Shown: one piece after another, positions 53,755 through 62,855 of the stretch | Layout of the letters: the number at the start of each line of letters is the position of its first letter | Numbering within the stretch: position 1 is the first letter of the stretch | Source of the DNA: Brucella daejeonensis | GTDB lineage: Bacteria; Pseudomonadota; Alphaproteobacteria; Rhizobiales; Rhizobiaceae | Direction of reading: 5' to 3' | Length of the DNA stretch: 64,000 nucleotides | Assembly (NCBI RefSeq): GCF_014199265.1 | Contig: NZ_JACIJG010000010.1 | Span: forward strand, 1 to 64,000 | Notes under the pieces: model-generated | What the model was told of the DNA's origin: nothing | What the model saw: only the letters and a program-made list of their open reading frames with translations | Database searches by the model: none | Position numbers and translations under genes: made by a program

Positions 53755-55187
53755 ATGCCGGTGTGACCGTCGGCGCCTATATAGGCGATGCGGAGCATGT
53801 TGGTGGAACCGGGGGTGCCGAAAGGGACACCGGCGGTGATGATGATGCGGTCGCCAGCCTTGCCGAATTCCTCGTCGCAGACGATTTCGCAGGCATGGTT
53901 CACCATGTCTTCGAGATCGTGCGCATCGTCGGTGACGACACAGTGCAGGCCCCAGACGAGCGAAAGGCGGCGCGCGGTGTCCACGATGGGCGACAGCGCG
54001 ATGATCGGCGTGCGCGGGCGCTCGCGGGCGGCGCGCAGGCCGGTCGTGCCGGAAGCCGTATAGGTGACGATGGCCGACAGTTTCAGCGTTTCGGCGATCT
54101 GGCGAGCGGCAAGCGAGATGGCGTCGGCGCCGGTCGGTTCCGGCATGGCGCGCTGTGCATCGATAATGGTCGAATAGGTCGGCTCGCGCTCCACCTGCTC
54201 CGCAATGCGGTTCATGGTGGAGACAGCTTCGACCGGATACTGGCCGGAAGCGGATTCCGCCGACAGCATGATCGCGTCGGCGCCTTCGAACACGGCCGTC
54301 GCAACGTCCGACACTTCGGCGCGGGTCGGAACCGGAGCAGTAATCATCGATTCCAGCATCTGCGTGGCGACGACGACCGGCTTGCCCGCGCGGCGCGCCT
54401 TGCGGGTGATCTGCTTCTGGATGCCGGGAACGCTTTCGAGCGGCACTTCCACGCCGAGATCGCCACGGGCGACCATCAGCGCATCGGACAGTTCGATGAT
54501 CTCGTCGAGGCGCGTGACGGCCTGCGGCTTCTCGATCTTCGACATCAGCCCGACCTTGCCGCGCGACACCTTGCGCACTTCGGCCAGATCTTCCGGGCGC
54601 TGGATGAAGGAAAGCGCAACCCAGTCGATTTCTTCTTTCAGGACGGCGTCGAGATCCTTGCGGTCCTTGTCGGTCAGCGCACCGACGCCGAGCGTCGTAT
54701 CCGGCAGACTGACGCCCTTGCGGTCGGAAATGCGCGTGCCCGAGACCACCGTGCAGCGGATGGACTTGCCGTCGCTGGCTTCGGCAACCAGATGCAGCTT
54801 GCCGTCATCGATCAGCAGCCGATGGCCCGGCTCGACGGCTTCCAGAATTTCGGGATGCGGAAGATAGACACGGGTGTCGTCGCCGGGCGCTTCATTATTG
54901 TCGAGTGTGAAGGTCTGGCCGGGAACGAGATCGACCTTACCGTCCTTGAACTTTCCCACGCGCAGTTTCGGGCCCTGAAGATCGGCCAGAATGCCGATCG
55001 GGCGCCCCAGTTCCTTTTCCACATTGCGGATGCGCTTGACGAGAGTACGCATCAGGTCATGATCGGCATGGCTCATATTGATGCGGAAGACATCCGCGCC
55101 TGCCTCAAACAGCTTGCGGATGATGGCTTCCTCGCCTGACGCCGGCCCCAGCGTGGCGAGAATCTTGACCTTGCGGTTGCGCTTCAT
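53751..55187 (-). CDS. pyk: Pyruvate kinase
   Basis: Converts PEP and ADP to pyruvate and ATP. The 478-residue protein has KILATLGPASGEEAIIRKLF, RINMSHADHD, the metal/substrate site GLMSKIEKPQAV near 222, MVARGDLGVEVPLE near 245, and TQMLESM near 278. Its start overlaps the DUF1036 stop in ATGA, so the two are coupled. The last residues (GADGHTGI) end at a TAG supplied by a palindromic repeat, so the natural C-terminus may have been altered. Confidence 0.96.
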   Translation of the reverse strand: MKRNRKVKILATLGPASGEEAIIRKLFEAGADVFRINMSHADHDLMRTLVKRIRNVEKELGRPIGILADLQGPKLRVGKFKDGKVDLVPGQTFTLDNNEAPGDDTRVYLPHPEILEAVEPGHRLLIDDGKLHLVAEASDGKSIRCTVVSGTRISDRKGVSLPDTTLGVGALTDKDRKDLDAVLKEEIDWVALSFIQRPEDLAEVRKVSRGKVGLMSKIEKPQAVTRLDEIIELSDALMVARGDLGVEVPLESVPGIQKQITRKARRAGKPVVVATQMLESMITAPVPTRAEVSDVATAVFEGADAIMLSAESASGQYPVEAVSTMNRIAEQVEREPTYSTIIDAQRAMPEPTGADAISLAARQIAETLKLSAIVTYTASGTTGLRAARERPRTPIIALSPIVDTARRLSLVWGLHCVVTDDAHDLEDMVNHACEIVCDEEFGKAGDRIIITAGVPFGTPGSTNMLRIAYIGADGHTGI

Positions 55188-55645
55188 TGACTATTCGTTC
55201 CTGTAACGGTGGGATTTTCGGTCGGCGTTTCATCGGTGAGCTGAACCATCCAGCTCGATTGCTCTCCGGTGTCGTATTCCTGGAAGCCATTGCGCTGGAA
55301 ACCGCGGGCAAAGCAATCCTGGACGCCCGTAATGCGGAATTCCTTTTCGGCCACGCACATATTGACCTTGCCCTCCCAGCGCCCGCCTCCCTGGGCATCT
55401 TCTGCATAAAGGTAATAATAGCGTGAAGAGAGCGGACCTTCGAGCAATGTTTTGCAGGCAGCGCCTTCGATATGCCACCAGCCTTCGGTCACCCAGCCGG
55501 TCTTGGCCCTGTAGCCGATGGCCACGCCAACCATGTTCTGGGTCGCGTTGCATACACGGAAATCGGCGCGCGCCTCAATGGAGGTCATACCCAGCGCACT
55601 CAGCACTATTCCGGCAAACAAAGCTAGAGAGTGTGGAAATCGCAT
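55184..55645 (-). CDS. DUF1036 secreted protein
   Basis: A 153-residue exported protein. The signal peptide is about 1-27 (LALFAGIVLSALGMTSIEARA). The DUF1036 domain is recognised by FRVCNATQNMVGVAIGYRA and GWVTEGWWHIEGAACKTLL, and its four cysteines are likely disulfide-bonded. Function unknown. It is translationally coupled to pyk downstream, an arrangement common in Rhizobiales. Confidence 0.85.
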   Translation of the reverse strand: MRFPHSLALFAGIVLSALGMTSIEARADFRVCNATQNMVGVAIGYRAKTGWVTEGWWHIEGAACKTLLEGPLSSRYYYLYAEDAQGGGRWEGKVNMCVAEKEFRITGVQDCFARGFQRNGFQEYDTGEQSSWMVQLTDETPTENPTVTGTNSQ

Positions 55646-55817
55646 TCGCCGAACCCCTTCAGCCCGCTATCGCTTTTATATTGTACGATTTGCATCGCAC
55701 CTGTAACCCGGTACCGGGTCGCTCTCTTTTCGGCAGTTTCGCCTTTGATGTCAACGCAGTCCGGTGGAGAACGGGCACCATTGGCCCAAGAATGATCATT
55801 GCAATCCCGGCTTTCTC

Positions 55818-56708
55818 ATGACAGACGTGAAACAGCTTCTTGCAGACCAACGAAATAATTCCCCGTCCCCTCCCCAACGAGCTTTGGGATTTCGCTCCAT
55901 GCTGCATCAATCCGTATCGACGCCATTTTCTCCCCTGCATGAAATCGAGGGCGATTTCAGCCTCGGCCTGCTTCTTACCGCCGATCATGCCCGCCGCGAC
56001 GTTCCTGCCGAATATGGCACGCTCGGTTTGCAGGAAAGTGAATTCGAGCGGCATATCGCCTACGATATCGGCGTCGAGCATCTGACGCGCGAACTGGCGC
56101 GACGCCTTGATGCGCCGGCGGTCCTCGGTGGCTTCTCGCGTCTGCTGATAGACCCCAATCGCGGCGAGGACGATCCGACACTCATCATGCAGCTGTCGGA
56201 CGGCGCCGTCATCACCGGCAATTATCCGATGTCGGCGGGCGAGCGCGAGGAACGGCTCGAACGGTTCTACCGCCCCTATCACGACGCGGTCACGCGGGCG
56301 GGCGAACGCGTTGCGGCGGAAAGCGGCGCGGCACCCTTCATCGTGTCGATCCACTCCTTCACGCCGCGCTGGAAAGTCAGGGCGCGTCCGTGGCATGTCG
56401 GCCTTCTCTGGGACAGGGACGACCGGGCGGTAAAACCGCTCCTGTCCCTCTTGCGCGAAAGCGCCGATCTCGTGGTGGGCGACAACGAACCCTATGACGG
56501 CGCGCTGAAGAACGACGCCATGTACCGGCACGCGACGGCAAAGGGCTTCGCCCATGTTCTGATCGAAGTGCGGCAGGACCTGATCGCCGACCGTCAGGGC
56601 GCCGGCGAATGGGCGGAAAGGCTCGCACCCATGCTCGCGCAAATAAACGCGCTGCCCGATATCCATACCGTCCGGCATTTCGGCTCACGCAGCGACACCG
56701 GCAAATAA
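55818..56708 (+). CDS. N-formylglutamate amidohydrolase family protein
   Basis: A 296-residue member of the N-formylglutamate amidohydrolase family, which release formate from N-formylglutamate in histidine degradation. The blocks are LLLTADHARRDVPAEYG, HIAYDIGVEHLTRELARRL, SRLLIDPNRG and IVSIHSFTP, with likely zinc ligands in the His/Asp residues. No hut genes are adjacent, so the substrate may differ. The start is uncertain: ATG at 55818 is chosen, with GTG at 55764 and ATG at 55899 also in frame and no good ribosome site. Confidence 0.82.
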   Translation: MTDVKQLLADQRNNSPSPPQRALGFRSMLHQSVSTPFSPLHEIEGDFSLGLLLTADHARRDVPAEYGTLGLQESEFERHIAYDIGVEHLTRELARRLDAPAVLGGFSRLLIDPNRGEDDPTLIMQLSDGAVITGNYPMSAGEREERLERFYRPYHDAVTRAGERVAAESGAAPFIVSIHSFTPRWKVRARPWHVGLLWDRDDRAVKPLLSLLRESADLVVGDNEPYDGALKNDAMYRHATAKGFAHVLIEVRQDLIADRQGAGEWAERLAPMLAQINALPDIHTVRHFGSRSDTGK

Positions 56709-56892
56709 CGGAGCTGTCAGGAGACGCTTTGCCCGCTATCCACAGGGCTTGACCCATCAAATCGGGTCGGGCATCGAAATAGGCTCTTAATTTTGCCCGC
56801 GACTCGCGGGAAAAACGGTCCAGACTTTCGATAAGCGGTTTTTGCGCAATGCGTGTCCGCGCCATCATTGACCTTGAATTGGAGAACACCTC

Positions 56893-57153
56893 GTGAGCGA
56901 CGACATTACCAGCGAAGCCCAGACGATTGCTGTCGGCCAGTTGCGCGCCTTCATCGAGCGCATCGAGCGCCTGGAAGAAGAAAAAAAGACCATCGGCGAC
57001 GATATCAAGGAAGTTTATGCGGAATTGAAGGGTTCGGGGTTTGACAGCAAGGTCGTGAGGACCATTATTCGTTTGCGCAAAAAAGAAGACCATGAACGTC
57101 AGGAAGAAGAAGCCATGCTGCAGCTCTACATGGATGCGCTTGGCATGAGCTGA
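56893..57153 (+). CDS. gapR: GapR-family nucleoid protein (DUF2312)
   Basis: An 86-residue DNA-binding protein of the DUF2312/GapR family. GapR of Caulobacter binds overtwisted AT-rich DNA ahead of replication forks and polymerases. The coiled coil [21 protein letters not shown] and the following [13 protein letters not shown] and [12 protein letters not shown] basic part are typical. GTG start with GGAG upstream. Confidence 0.92.
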   Translation: MSDDITSEAQTIAVGQLRAFIERIERLEEEKKTIGDDIKEVYAELKGSGFDSKVVRTIIRLRKKEDHERQEEEAMLQLYMDALGMS

Positions 57154-57239
57154 TTTCGGCTCCCGCGGGCCGCCCTTCTTCCTGAAATTGCAACCCGGCG
57201 GATCGCCTGTGGTCCGCTCTAAGGAAGGGGGCAGGGTCC

Positions 57240-58187
57240 ATGGAGCTCAGGAAGCTCGGACGTACGGAAATCAACGTTTCGCCGCTGTGTTTTGGCGGCA
57301 ATGTGTTCGGATGGACGGTCGATGAAGCGACATCCTTTTCGCTTCTCGACCGTTTTGTCGATGCGGGTTTCAATTTCATCGACACGGCGGATGCCTATTC
57401 CGCATGGGCGCCCGGAAATGCGGGCGGAGAATCCGAAACCATCATCGGCAACTGGCTGAAATCGCGCGGCCTGCGTGACAAGGTCGTCATTGCCACCAAA
57501 GTCGGCTCCGAAATGGGACCCGACGAAAAAGGTCTTTCCCCGGCCTATATCCGCAAGGCGGTCGACGCCTCCCTCAAACGGCTGCAGACGGATTACATCG
57601 ATCTTTACCAGTCCCACTGGGACGATCCGCAAACGCCGTTCGAAGACGTGCTCGGCACCTATCAGGAACTGATCGAGGCGGGCAAGATACGCGCCATCGG
57701 CGCTTCCAACCTGACGCCGGAACGCCTGACCGAAGCGCTGGATATCGCGCAGAAACACGATCTGCCGCGTTATGAGAGCCTGCAACCGCTCTATAATTTC
57801 TACGACCGTCCGAATTTCGAAAACGGACTTGAGGCAGTCTGCCGCGACAACCAGCTCGGAGTCATTCCCTATTATGCGCTGGCTGCCGGTTTCCTCACTG
57901 GCAAATACCGCTCGAAGGACGATCTCGGCCAGAGCGCACGCGGCAAATCGGTCGAGAAATATCTGACGGATCGCGGTTCGCGCATCGTCGCCGCGCTTGA
58001 CGAGGTCGCGGGCCAGCTTGGCGTCACCCCAGCGCAGGTCGCCATTGCCTGGCTAATCGCCCGGCCCGCCGTCACCGCGCCGATTGCAAGTGTCACCCGC
58101 TCGGCGCAGCTCGGAGAACTGATCGCGGCGGCGGAACTGACGCTCGGCGAAAGCCAGCTTGGATTGCTGGACAAGGCGAGCAGTTAA
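57240..58187 (+). CDS. Aldo/keto reductase
   Basis: A 315-residue (beta/alpha)8 NADPH-dependent reductase. The catalytic tetrad is visible as Asp and Tyr in NFIDTADAYS (about 43-52), Lys in VVIATKVGSEM near 85 and His in YQSHWDDP near 125. The cofactor region is ALAAGFLTGKYRSKDDL with later Ser/Arg residues. It resembles the YajO/general stress AKR12-type group; the substrate is unknown. A good ribosome site (AAGGAAGGGGG) lies upstream. Confidence 0.9.
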   Translation: MELRKLGRTEINVSPLCFGGNVFGWTVDEATSFSLLDRFVDAGFNFIDTADAYSAWAPGNAGGESETIIGNWLKSRGLRDKVVIATKVGSEMGPDEKGLSPAYIRKAVDASLKRLQTDYIDLYQSHWDDPQTPFEDVLGTYQELIEAGKIRAIGASNLTPERLTEALDIAQKHDLPRYESLQPLYNFYDRPNFENGLEAVCRDNQLGVIPYYALAAGFLTGKYRSKDDLGQSARGKSVEKYLTDRGSRIVAALDEVAGQLGVTPAQVAIAWLIARPAVTAPIASVTRSAQLGELIAAAELTLGESQLGLLDKASS

Positions 58188-58211
58188 AGGGCGAGCAGTT
58201 ACTTTTCAAGG

Positions 58212-58239
58212 GATCGAAGGGCAGTTTTACCCTTCGATC
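58212..58239. terminator. Bidirectional terminator overlapping the ABC-F stop
   Basis: GATCGAAGGG, loop CAGTTTTA, then CCCTTCGATC, a perfect 10-bp stem between convergent genes. The TAA stop of the ABC-F gene is in the loop, so half the stem is coding sequence. Confidence 0.6.
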
Positions 58240-60044
58240 TCCTCGCGCAGCATTTCCAGCTCCAGCCATTCCTCTTCCATGGCCGCGTTTTCGGAACGCT
58301 TCTTCTCCAGAAGATCGGCCGTCTTGGCAAATAGCGCCGGGTCCTTGGCATAAAGCTGCGGATCGGCGAGTTTGCCTTCCAGGACGGCAATCTCCTTCGC
58401 CAGCGCGTCCATCTTGCCGGGCAACGTTTCGAGCGCGAATTTCTGCTTGTAGGAAAGCTTGCGCTTGTCCTCCCGCTTCGGCTGCGGGGCGCTTTCCTCT
58501 GCCTTTCCCTCGCTGCTTGGACCCGTGCCCTTGACCGAACGCCGGTTCAGGGCCTGCTCCTTGCGCTGCGCCATCATGTCTGCGTAGCCGCCCGCATATT
58601 CCAGCCAGCGCCCGTCGCCTTCCGGCGCGATGACCGAGGTGACGGTGCGGTCCAGAAAATCACGGTCGTGGCTGACCAGAACCACCGTTCCCGGAAAGCC
58701 CGCAACCAGTTCCTGCAACAGATCGAGCGTCTCCATGTCGAGGTCGTTGGTCGGTTCGTCGAGGATGAGCAGATTGGCGGGCCGCGCCAGAACCCGCGCC
58801 AGCATCAGCCGTGCGCGCTCGCCGCCGGAAAGCTCGCGGATGGGTGTGCGCGCCTGTTCGGGCTGGAACAGAAAGTCCTTCATATAGGAAACGACATGGC
58901 GCTGTTCGCCGTTCACGACGAGATTTTCGCCACGACCGTCGGTCAGGTAATGCGCGAGCGTATCGTCCAGATTGAGGCTTTCGCGCTTCTGGTCCAGTTC
59001 GGCCATTTCCAGATTGACGCCGAGCCGCAAGGCGCCGGAATCCGGTGCCAGCTTCGCCGTCAGGAGCGACAGAAGCGTGGTCTTGCCCGCGCCGTTCGGT
59101 CCCACGAGGCCGATACGGTCGCCGCGCTGAACCCGGATAGAGAAATCCTTCACCAGCACGCGTTCGCCATAGGCCTTGTTCAGTCCCTTGGCTTCGATGA
59201 CCAGCTTGCCGGATTCCTTTGCATCGCTTGCCGCGAGAACCGCCGTCCCCTGCGCCTTGCGGTGATTGCGGAAATCGGCGCGCATGGAATGCAATTCGCC
59301 GAGGCGGCGCATGTTGCGCTTGCGCCGCGCAGTCACGCCGTAACGCAACCAGTGTTCCTCGCGCGCGATCTGGCGTCCGAGCTTGTGATGGTCCCGCTCT
59401 TCCTCCTCCAGAACCTTGTCGCGCCATTCCTCGAAATGCCCGAACCCCTGCTCCAGACGGCGGGTCATGCCACGGTCGAGCCAAACGGTCGCCCGGCTGA
59501 CATTTTCCAGAAAGCGCCGGTCGTGCGAGATGAGAACGATGGCCGAGCGAATCTGGCGCAGTTCGCCTTCCAGCCATTCGATGGTCGTCAGATCGAGATG
59601 GTTGGTCGGCTCGTCGAGCAGAAGCACGTCCGGCTGTGGCGCGATCACCCGCGCAAGTGCTGCACGCCGCGCCTCGCCGCCGGAAAGATGGTCCGGCTTT
59701 TCATCGCCCGTCAGGCCCAGATGTTCGAGGAGATAGGTCACGCGATGCGGATCGTCCGTCGGCCCCAGCCCCGCCTCGACATAGCCGCGCACATTGGCGA
59801 AACCGTCCATGTCCGGCACCTGCGGCAGATAGCGCACCGTCGCGCCCGGATGCTTGTACACTTCGCCCGAGGTAGGCTCCACCATGCCCGCCGCAATTTT
59901 CAGCAGGGTGGACTTGCCGGAACCATTACGCCCGACCAGCGCGATGCGGTCGCCCTCGCTGACGGAAAGCGCGGCCTCTTCCAGGAGCGGGGTCCCGCCG
60001 AAGGTAAGCTTGATCTGGTCGAGGCGAAGGAGCGGTGGTGCCAT
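58227..60044 (-). CDS. ABC-F family ATPase (Uup-like)
   Basis: A 605-residue soluble protein with two ATPase domains and no membrane segments, so it belongs to the ABC-F group that acts on ribosomes or DNA rather than in transport. Walker A motifs are GRNGSGKS (about 38-45) and GPNGAGKT (about 319-326). Both signatures (LSGGEARR and LSGGERAR) and both DEPTN Walker B motifs are present. A C-terminal coiled coil (about 510-605) fits Uup. Confidence 0.9.
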   Translation of the reverse strand: MAPPLLRLDQIKLTFGGTPLLEEAALSVSEGDRIALVGRNGSGKSTLLKIAAGMVEPTSGEVYKHPGATVRYLPQVPDMDGFANVRGYVEAGLGPTDDPHRVTYLLEHLGLTGDEKPDHLSGGEARRAALARVIAPQPDVLLLDEPTNHLDLTTIEWLEGELRQIRSAIVLISHDRRFLENVSRATVWLDRGMTRRLEQGFGHFEEWRDKVLEEEERDHHKLGRQIAREEHWLRYGVTARRKRNMRRLGELHSMRADFRNHRKAQGTAVLAASDAKESGKLVIEAKGLNKAYGERVLVKDFSIRVQRGDRIGLVGPNGAGKTTLLSLLTAKLAPDSGALRLGVNLEMAELDQKRESLNLDDTLAHYLTDGRGENLVVNGEQRHVVSYMKDFLFQPEQARTPIRELSGGERARLMLARVLARPANLLILDEPTNDLDMETLDLLQELVAGFPGTVVLVSHDRDFLDRTVTSVIAPEGDGRWLEYAGGYADMMAQRKEQALNRRSVKGTGPSSEGKAEESAPQPKREDKRKLSYKQKFALETLPGKMDALAKEIAVLEGKLADPQLYAKDPALFAKTADLLEKKRSENAAMEEEWLELEMLREEIEG

Positions 60045-60144
60045 GGTTCTCTTCGATAAACAGGTTTGAAAATTCCGCCCTGCTTGTCCGCGACAAAAGC
60101 CGATCTGTCAAATGGAACGGCACGAAAAGACCCGCGAAAAACAA

Positions 60145-60168
60145 ACAGGCCGGGTTTCCCCGGCCTGT
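60145..60168 (-). terminator. Terminator of the glycine-zipper gene
   Basis: ACAGGCCGGG...CCCGGCCTGT, a 10-bp stem with a T-rich end on the minus strand (TTTGTTTTT). Confidence 0.82.
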
Positions 60169-60189
60169 CGACAGTCTTCTTTCCAGCGA

Positions 60190-60474
60190 TTACTGGCAGG
60201 GCGCTTCGTAGACGCGGCCATACGGGTCGCGATAACGGCAGTACTGCGTGCCATTGCGCGACTGGGCGGCGCCAAGGAGCGTACCGGCGACACCGCCGAT
60301 AGCCGCACCCGTAAGCGCGCCGCGGCCATTGCCGCCGATTGCGCCGCCGGCAAGCGCGCCGAGCGCTGCGCCGCCGACGCCGTAACCGGCCGTGCGCCGT
60401 TCGTTGGTCGTGCAAGCAGCCGTCGAGAACGCAAGCACGCCAGCAACTGCAATCATCGTAAGACGTGATTTCAT
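60190..60474 (-). CDS. Glycine-zipper outer-membrane lipoprotein (17-kDa antigen-like)
   Basis: A 94-residue lipoprotein: signal and lipobox at LAFSTAAC (Cys about 21), then a glycine zipper (GVGGAALGALAGGAIGG and TGAAIGGVAGTLLGAA, about 32-70) expected to insert in the membrane. A Tyr/Arg/Cys-rich end follows (QYCRYRDPYGRVYEAPCQ). GGAG at 8 nt fixes the start. Function unknown; relatives are surface antigens in Rickettsia and Brucella. Confidence 0.87.
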   Translation of the reverse strand: MKSRLTMIAVAGVLAFSTAACTTNERRTAGYGVGGAALGALAGGAIGGNGRGALTGAAIGGVAGTLLGAAQSRNGTQYCRYRDPYGRVYEAPCQ

Positions 60475-60622
60475 TGGAACTTCTCCTACAGGGTTGAACT
60501 TAGGGCCAATTGGCCCTGACACCGACCTTGCGTCCCCAATTTCGGCGTAAAGCAGATGATACCCGCTTGCCCCATTTACAATACGTTCGTTTGCCAGCGT
60601 CAAGCTCTTTCGATTGATAGGG

Positions 60623-61279
60623 TTAGCAGCTACCACTGGAGGAAGCCACCATTTCCAAGTTGGCTATAAGTATCGCCAGACCAGAACGCGCAGTAACGCC
60701 AAGTGTTCCGCGAACTACATTGGAAACCGTCCATGAAGAGCCAAAAGGCAATGTCACATTATCTAACGGCCACTCTGCATTTGTGATCGAAAGGCCTTCG
60801 ACTGTGCTGAAATTAATGACGCTGAAGGGCGTTCCATCAGGAAAATCGTAGATATAATCTCCGGGCGGCAGGGGCCACGCTTCCTCCGCTCCGCTGGAGA
60901 GCAGTATCTCCCGTCCTCGCGCCGCCTGCGCGGTCGCCATGGTAAGATGCTGCAATGTGTGATCGGTCCGCTGCCCGCCGAAGGCTCCGCACAGGATGAC
61001 GCGCGTCGCGCCACGCGCAAAAGCCTCCTCGAAAGCAAGCTCCCCGTCCGTCATGTCCTTGGCGGAAGGAAACCTCTTCTGCGGCACGTGGGCATATTGC
61101 GCCTGAAGCGCGGCCGGGGAGGAATCGAAATCGCCCAGCCACAGTTCCGGCTCGACGCCGAGCGCCGCAGCATGACGGATACCGCTATCGGCAGCAAGAA
61201 CCCGCGCGCCCGCGATCTGGCGTTTCAGGCGATCAGTCACCGACAGATCGCCGCCGAGAAGTATGACGAATGTGCTCAT
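60623..61279 (-). CDS. thiN: Thiamine diphosphokinase
   Basis: Makes thiamine diphosphate from thiamine and ATP. The 218-residue protein has the TPK signatures LGGDLSVTDRLKRQIAGARV, AADSGIRHAAALGVEPELWL, GDFDSSP (about 49-55), DMTDGELAFEEAFARGA and GAFGGQRTDHTLQHL, then a C-terminal vitamin-binding beta domain. Start at MSTFVILLGG; two ATGs upstream are in frame. It is divergent from the TPP-riboswitch thiBP operon, so uptake and activation of thiamine sit side by side. Confidence 0.9.
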   Translation of the reverse strand: MSTFVILLGGDLSVTDRLKRQIAGARVLAADSGIRHAAALGVEPELWLGDFDSSPAALQAQYAHVPQKRFPSAKDMTDGELAFEEAFARGATRVILCGAFGGQRTDHTLQHLTMATAQAARGREILLSSGAEEAWPLPPGDYIYDFPDGTPFSVINFSTVEGLSITNAEWPLDNVTLPFGSSWTVSNVVRGTLGVTARSGLAILIANLEMVASSSGSC

Positions 61280-61341
61280 AAGCTGCTCATAACATGGGCG
61301 AATCTCCATCGGAAGCCCGTCTGGCGGCTTCACTGCTCCCC

Positions 61342-61370
61342 TTGCCCTTGCCGCATCGACGGATTATTGT
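61342..61370 (+). promoter_or_regulatory. Predicted promoter of thiBP
   Basis: TTGCCC, 17-bp spacer, TATTGT. Transcription would start near 61377, just before the riboswitch. Confidence 0.5.
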
Positions 61371-61380
61371 CGCAACCGCT

Positions 61381-61529
61381 CTAACGGGGTGCCATTTGCC
61401 TTTGCAGATGGCTGAGAGGCCAAACAAAGCATTTCCAGCAAAAGTGTGAAACGGTTTTGCGTCCGGAAATGCTGAATAAAACGGCCAACCCGCTGAACCT
61501 GATCCGGCTTGCACCGGCGGAGGGATTAG
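61381..61529 (+). promoter_or_regulatory. TPP riboswitch (THI element) with enlarged P3
   Basis: Canonical conserved parts are all present: GGGGTGCC, GGCTGAGAG, then ACCCGCTGAACCTGATCC, CCGGCGGAGGGA, with P1 formed by CTAA/TTAG. Between CTGAGAGGCC and GGCCAACCC, the P3 arm is extended by a 44-bp hairpin that is also found elsewhere in the window. It precedes thiB, a known target of TPP control. Confidence 0.93.
61429..61472. repeat. 44-bp hairpin repeat inside the riboswitch P3 arm
   Basis: GCATTTCCAGCAAAAGTGTG then AAACGGTTTTGCGTCCGGAA ATGC. Outer arms GCATTTCC/GGAAATGC and inner GCAAAA/TTTTGC pair. It differs from the copy after the WYL regulator gene at only a few bases. Confidence 0.88.
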
Positions 61530-61794
61530 GGTCAGGACCTGTTAATTTGATGAAAATGGCACCTGAAATGACAAGAACTGCAAGGAAAGACGCGAAAAAC
61601 GGGGTGATTCCCCCGGTTGAGCGGCTTGACGCAGCAGATCACCAGTCATTTCGGTGTCCGAAGGATGTGGTCCATCCGCCCGGCTACTTTGTCGAAAAGT
61701 CTCGAAAATGAACCACATCTCCTTCGCCTTTTCTCCTCGTATCCAGGCGGATGGCCTCACACCATTTCCACCAAATTAACAGGTCCTGACCCTA
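61527..61794. mobile_element. MITE-like element between riboswitch and thiB
   Basis: Terminal inverted repeats of about 32 bp (TAGGGTCAGGACCTGTTAAT at the left, its complement at the right) differ at two positions. TA at both ends fits the target duplication of IS630/mariner-type elements. The 268-bp interior has a second inverted repeat (GATGTGGTCCAT/ATGAACCACATC, 61666-61719) and no reading frame. Its left TA is part of the riboswitch P1 strand. Confidence 0.75.
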
Positions 61795-61850
61795 GATGCT
61801 CCATGAAACGGCGCTCGATCCTCTTGAAATGAACGAAAGGAAGTGCCGTG

Positions 61851-62855
61851 ATGCGGCTTTTATCCCTGCTGACCTTTTCGCTTTCCGCAGCCCTCGCCTT
61901 CGCGCCGCAAGCGCAGGCGAAGGACACGCTCACCATCTATACTTATGACAGCTTCGTCTCCGAATGGGGCCCCGGCCCGAAAGTGAAGGAAAACTTCGAA
62001 AAGGAATGCAACTGCGAAGTTGACTGGATCGCATCCGCCGATGGCGTCGCCCTGCTCAATCGTCTCAAGCTCGAAGGCAGCAACACCAAAGCCGATATCG
62101 TGCTCGGCCTCGACACGAACCTCACCACCGAGGCGCGCGCCACCGGCTTCTTCGCACCGAGCGGCATCGATCAGGGCAATGTCAAAATTCCGGTCGATTT
62201 CAAGGACGATATTTTCGTGCCCTATGACTACGGCTATTTCGCCGTAGTCTACGATTCCGAAAAGCTCCCCAATCCGCCCAGAAGCCTGAAAGAACTGGTC
62301 GAAGGCGATCCGGCGCAGAAAATCGTGCTTCAGGACCCGCGCACCTCGACGCCGGGTCTCGGCATGTTGCTCTGGGTCAAGTCCGTCTATGGCAACGAGG
62401 CGGAAGCGGCGTGGCAGAAACTGCAGAAACGCATCCTCACCGTCACGCCGGGCTGGTCGGAGGCTTATGGTCTCTTCACCAGGGGCGAAGCGCCGATGGT
62501 GCTTTCCTATACGACCTCCCCCGCCTATCACATGATAGCCGAAAAGACGGAGCGCTATAAAGCTCTGGCCTATCCGGAAGGCAACTATCTCCAGATCGAG
62601 CTTGCCGCCCGGACCACGACCGGCGCCAAAAATCCGCTGGCGCAAAAATTTCTCGCCTTCATGACCGGTCCGGGCTTCCAGGATGTGATTCCCGAAACCA
62701 ACTGGATGTATCCGGCGGGCAAGACCTCCACGCCGCTTCCCGCGGCCTTCGACGCCCTGCCCAAACCGGAAAAGACCCTGCTCGTCCCATCCAACGACGT
62801 GGCGCGTTACCGCAAGTCCTGGGTGGACGAGTGGCTGGCCGCGACCAGTAAATGA
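61851..62855 (+). CDS. thiB: Thiamine ABC transporter substrate-binding protein
   Basis: A 334-residue periplasmic protein that delivers thiamine, TMP or TPP to ThiPQ. The signal peptide is about 1-22 ([21 protein letters not shown]). Mature signatures are [53 protein letters not shown] and the ligand-site [12 protein letters not shown] immediately before the ATG is an alternative start; AGGA lies 6-9 nt upstream. Its stop overlaps the thiP start in ATGA. Control by the upstream TPP riboswitch is expected. Confidence 0.95.
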   Translation: MRLLSLLTFSLSAALAFAPQAQAKDTLTIYTYDSFVSEWGPGPKVKENFEKECNCEVDWIASADGVALLNRLKLEGSNTKADIVLGLDTNLTTEARATGFFAPSGIDQGNVKIPVDFKDDIFVPYDYGYFAVVYDSEKLPNPPRSLKELVEGDPAQKIVLQDPRTSTPGLGMLLWVKSVYGNEAEAAWQKLQKRILTVTPGWSEAYGLFTRGEAPMVLSYTTSPAYHMIAEKTERYKALAYPEGNYLQIELAARTTTGAKNPLAQKFLAFMTGPGFQDVIPETNWMYPAGKTSTPLPAAFDALPKPEKTLLVPSNDVARYRKSWVDEWLAATSK

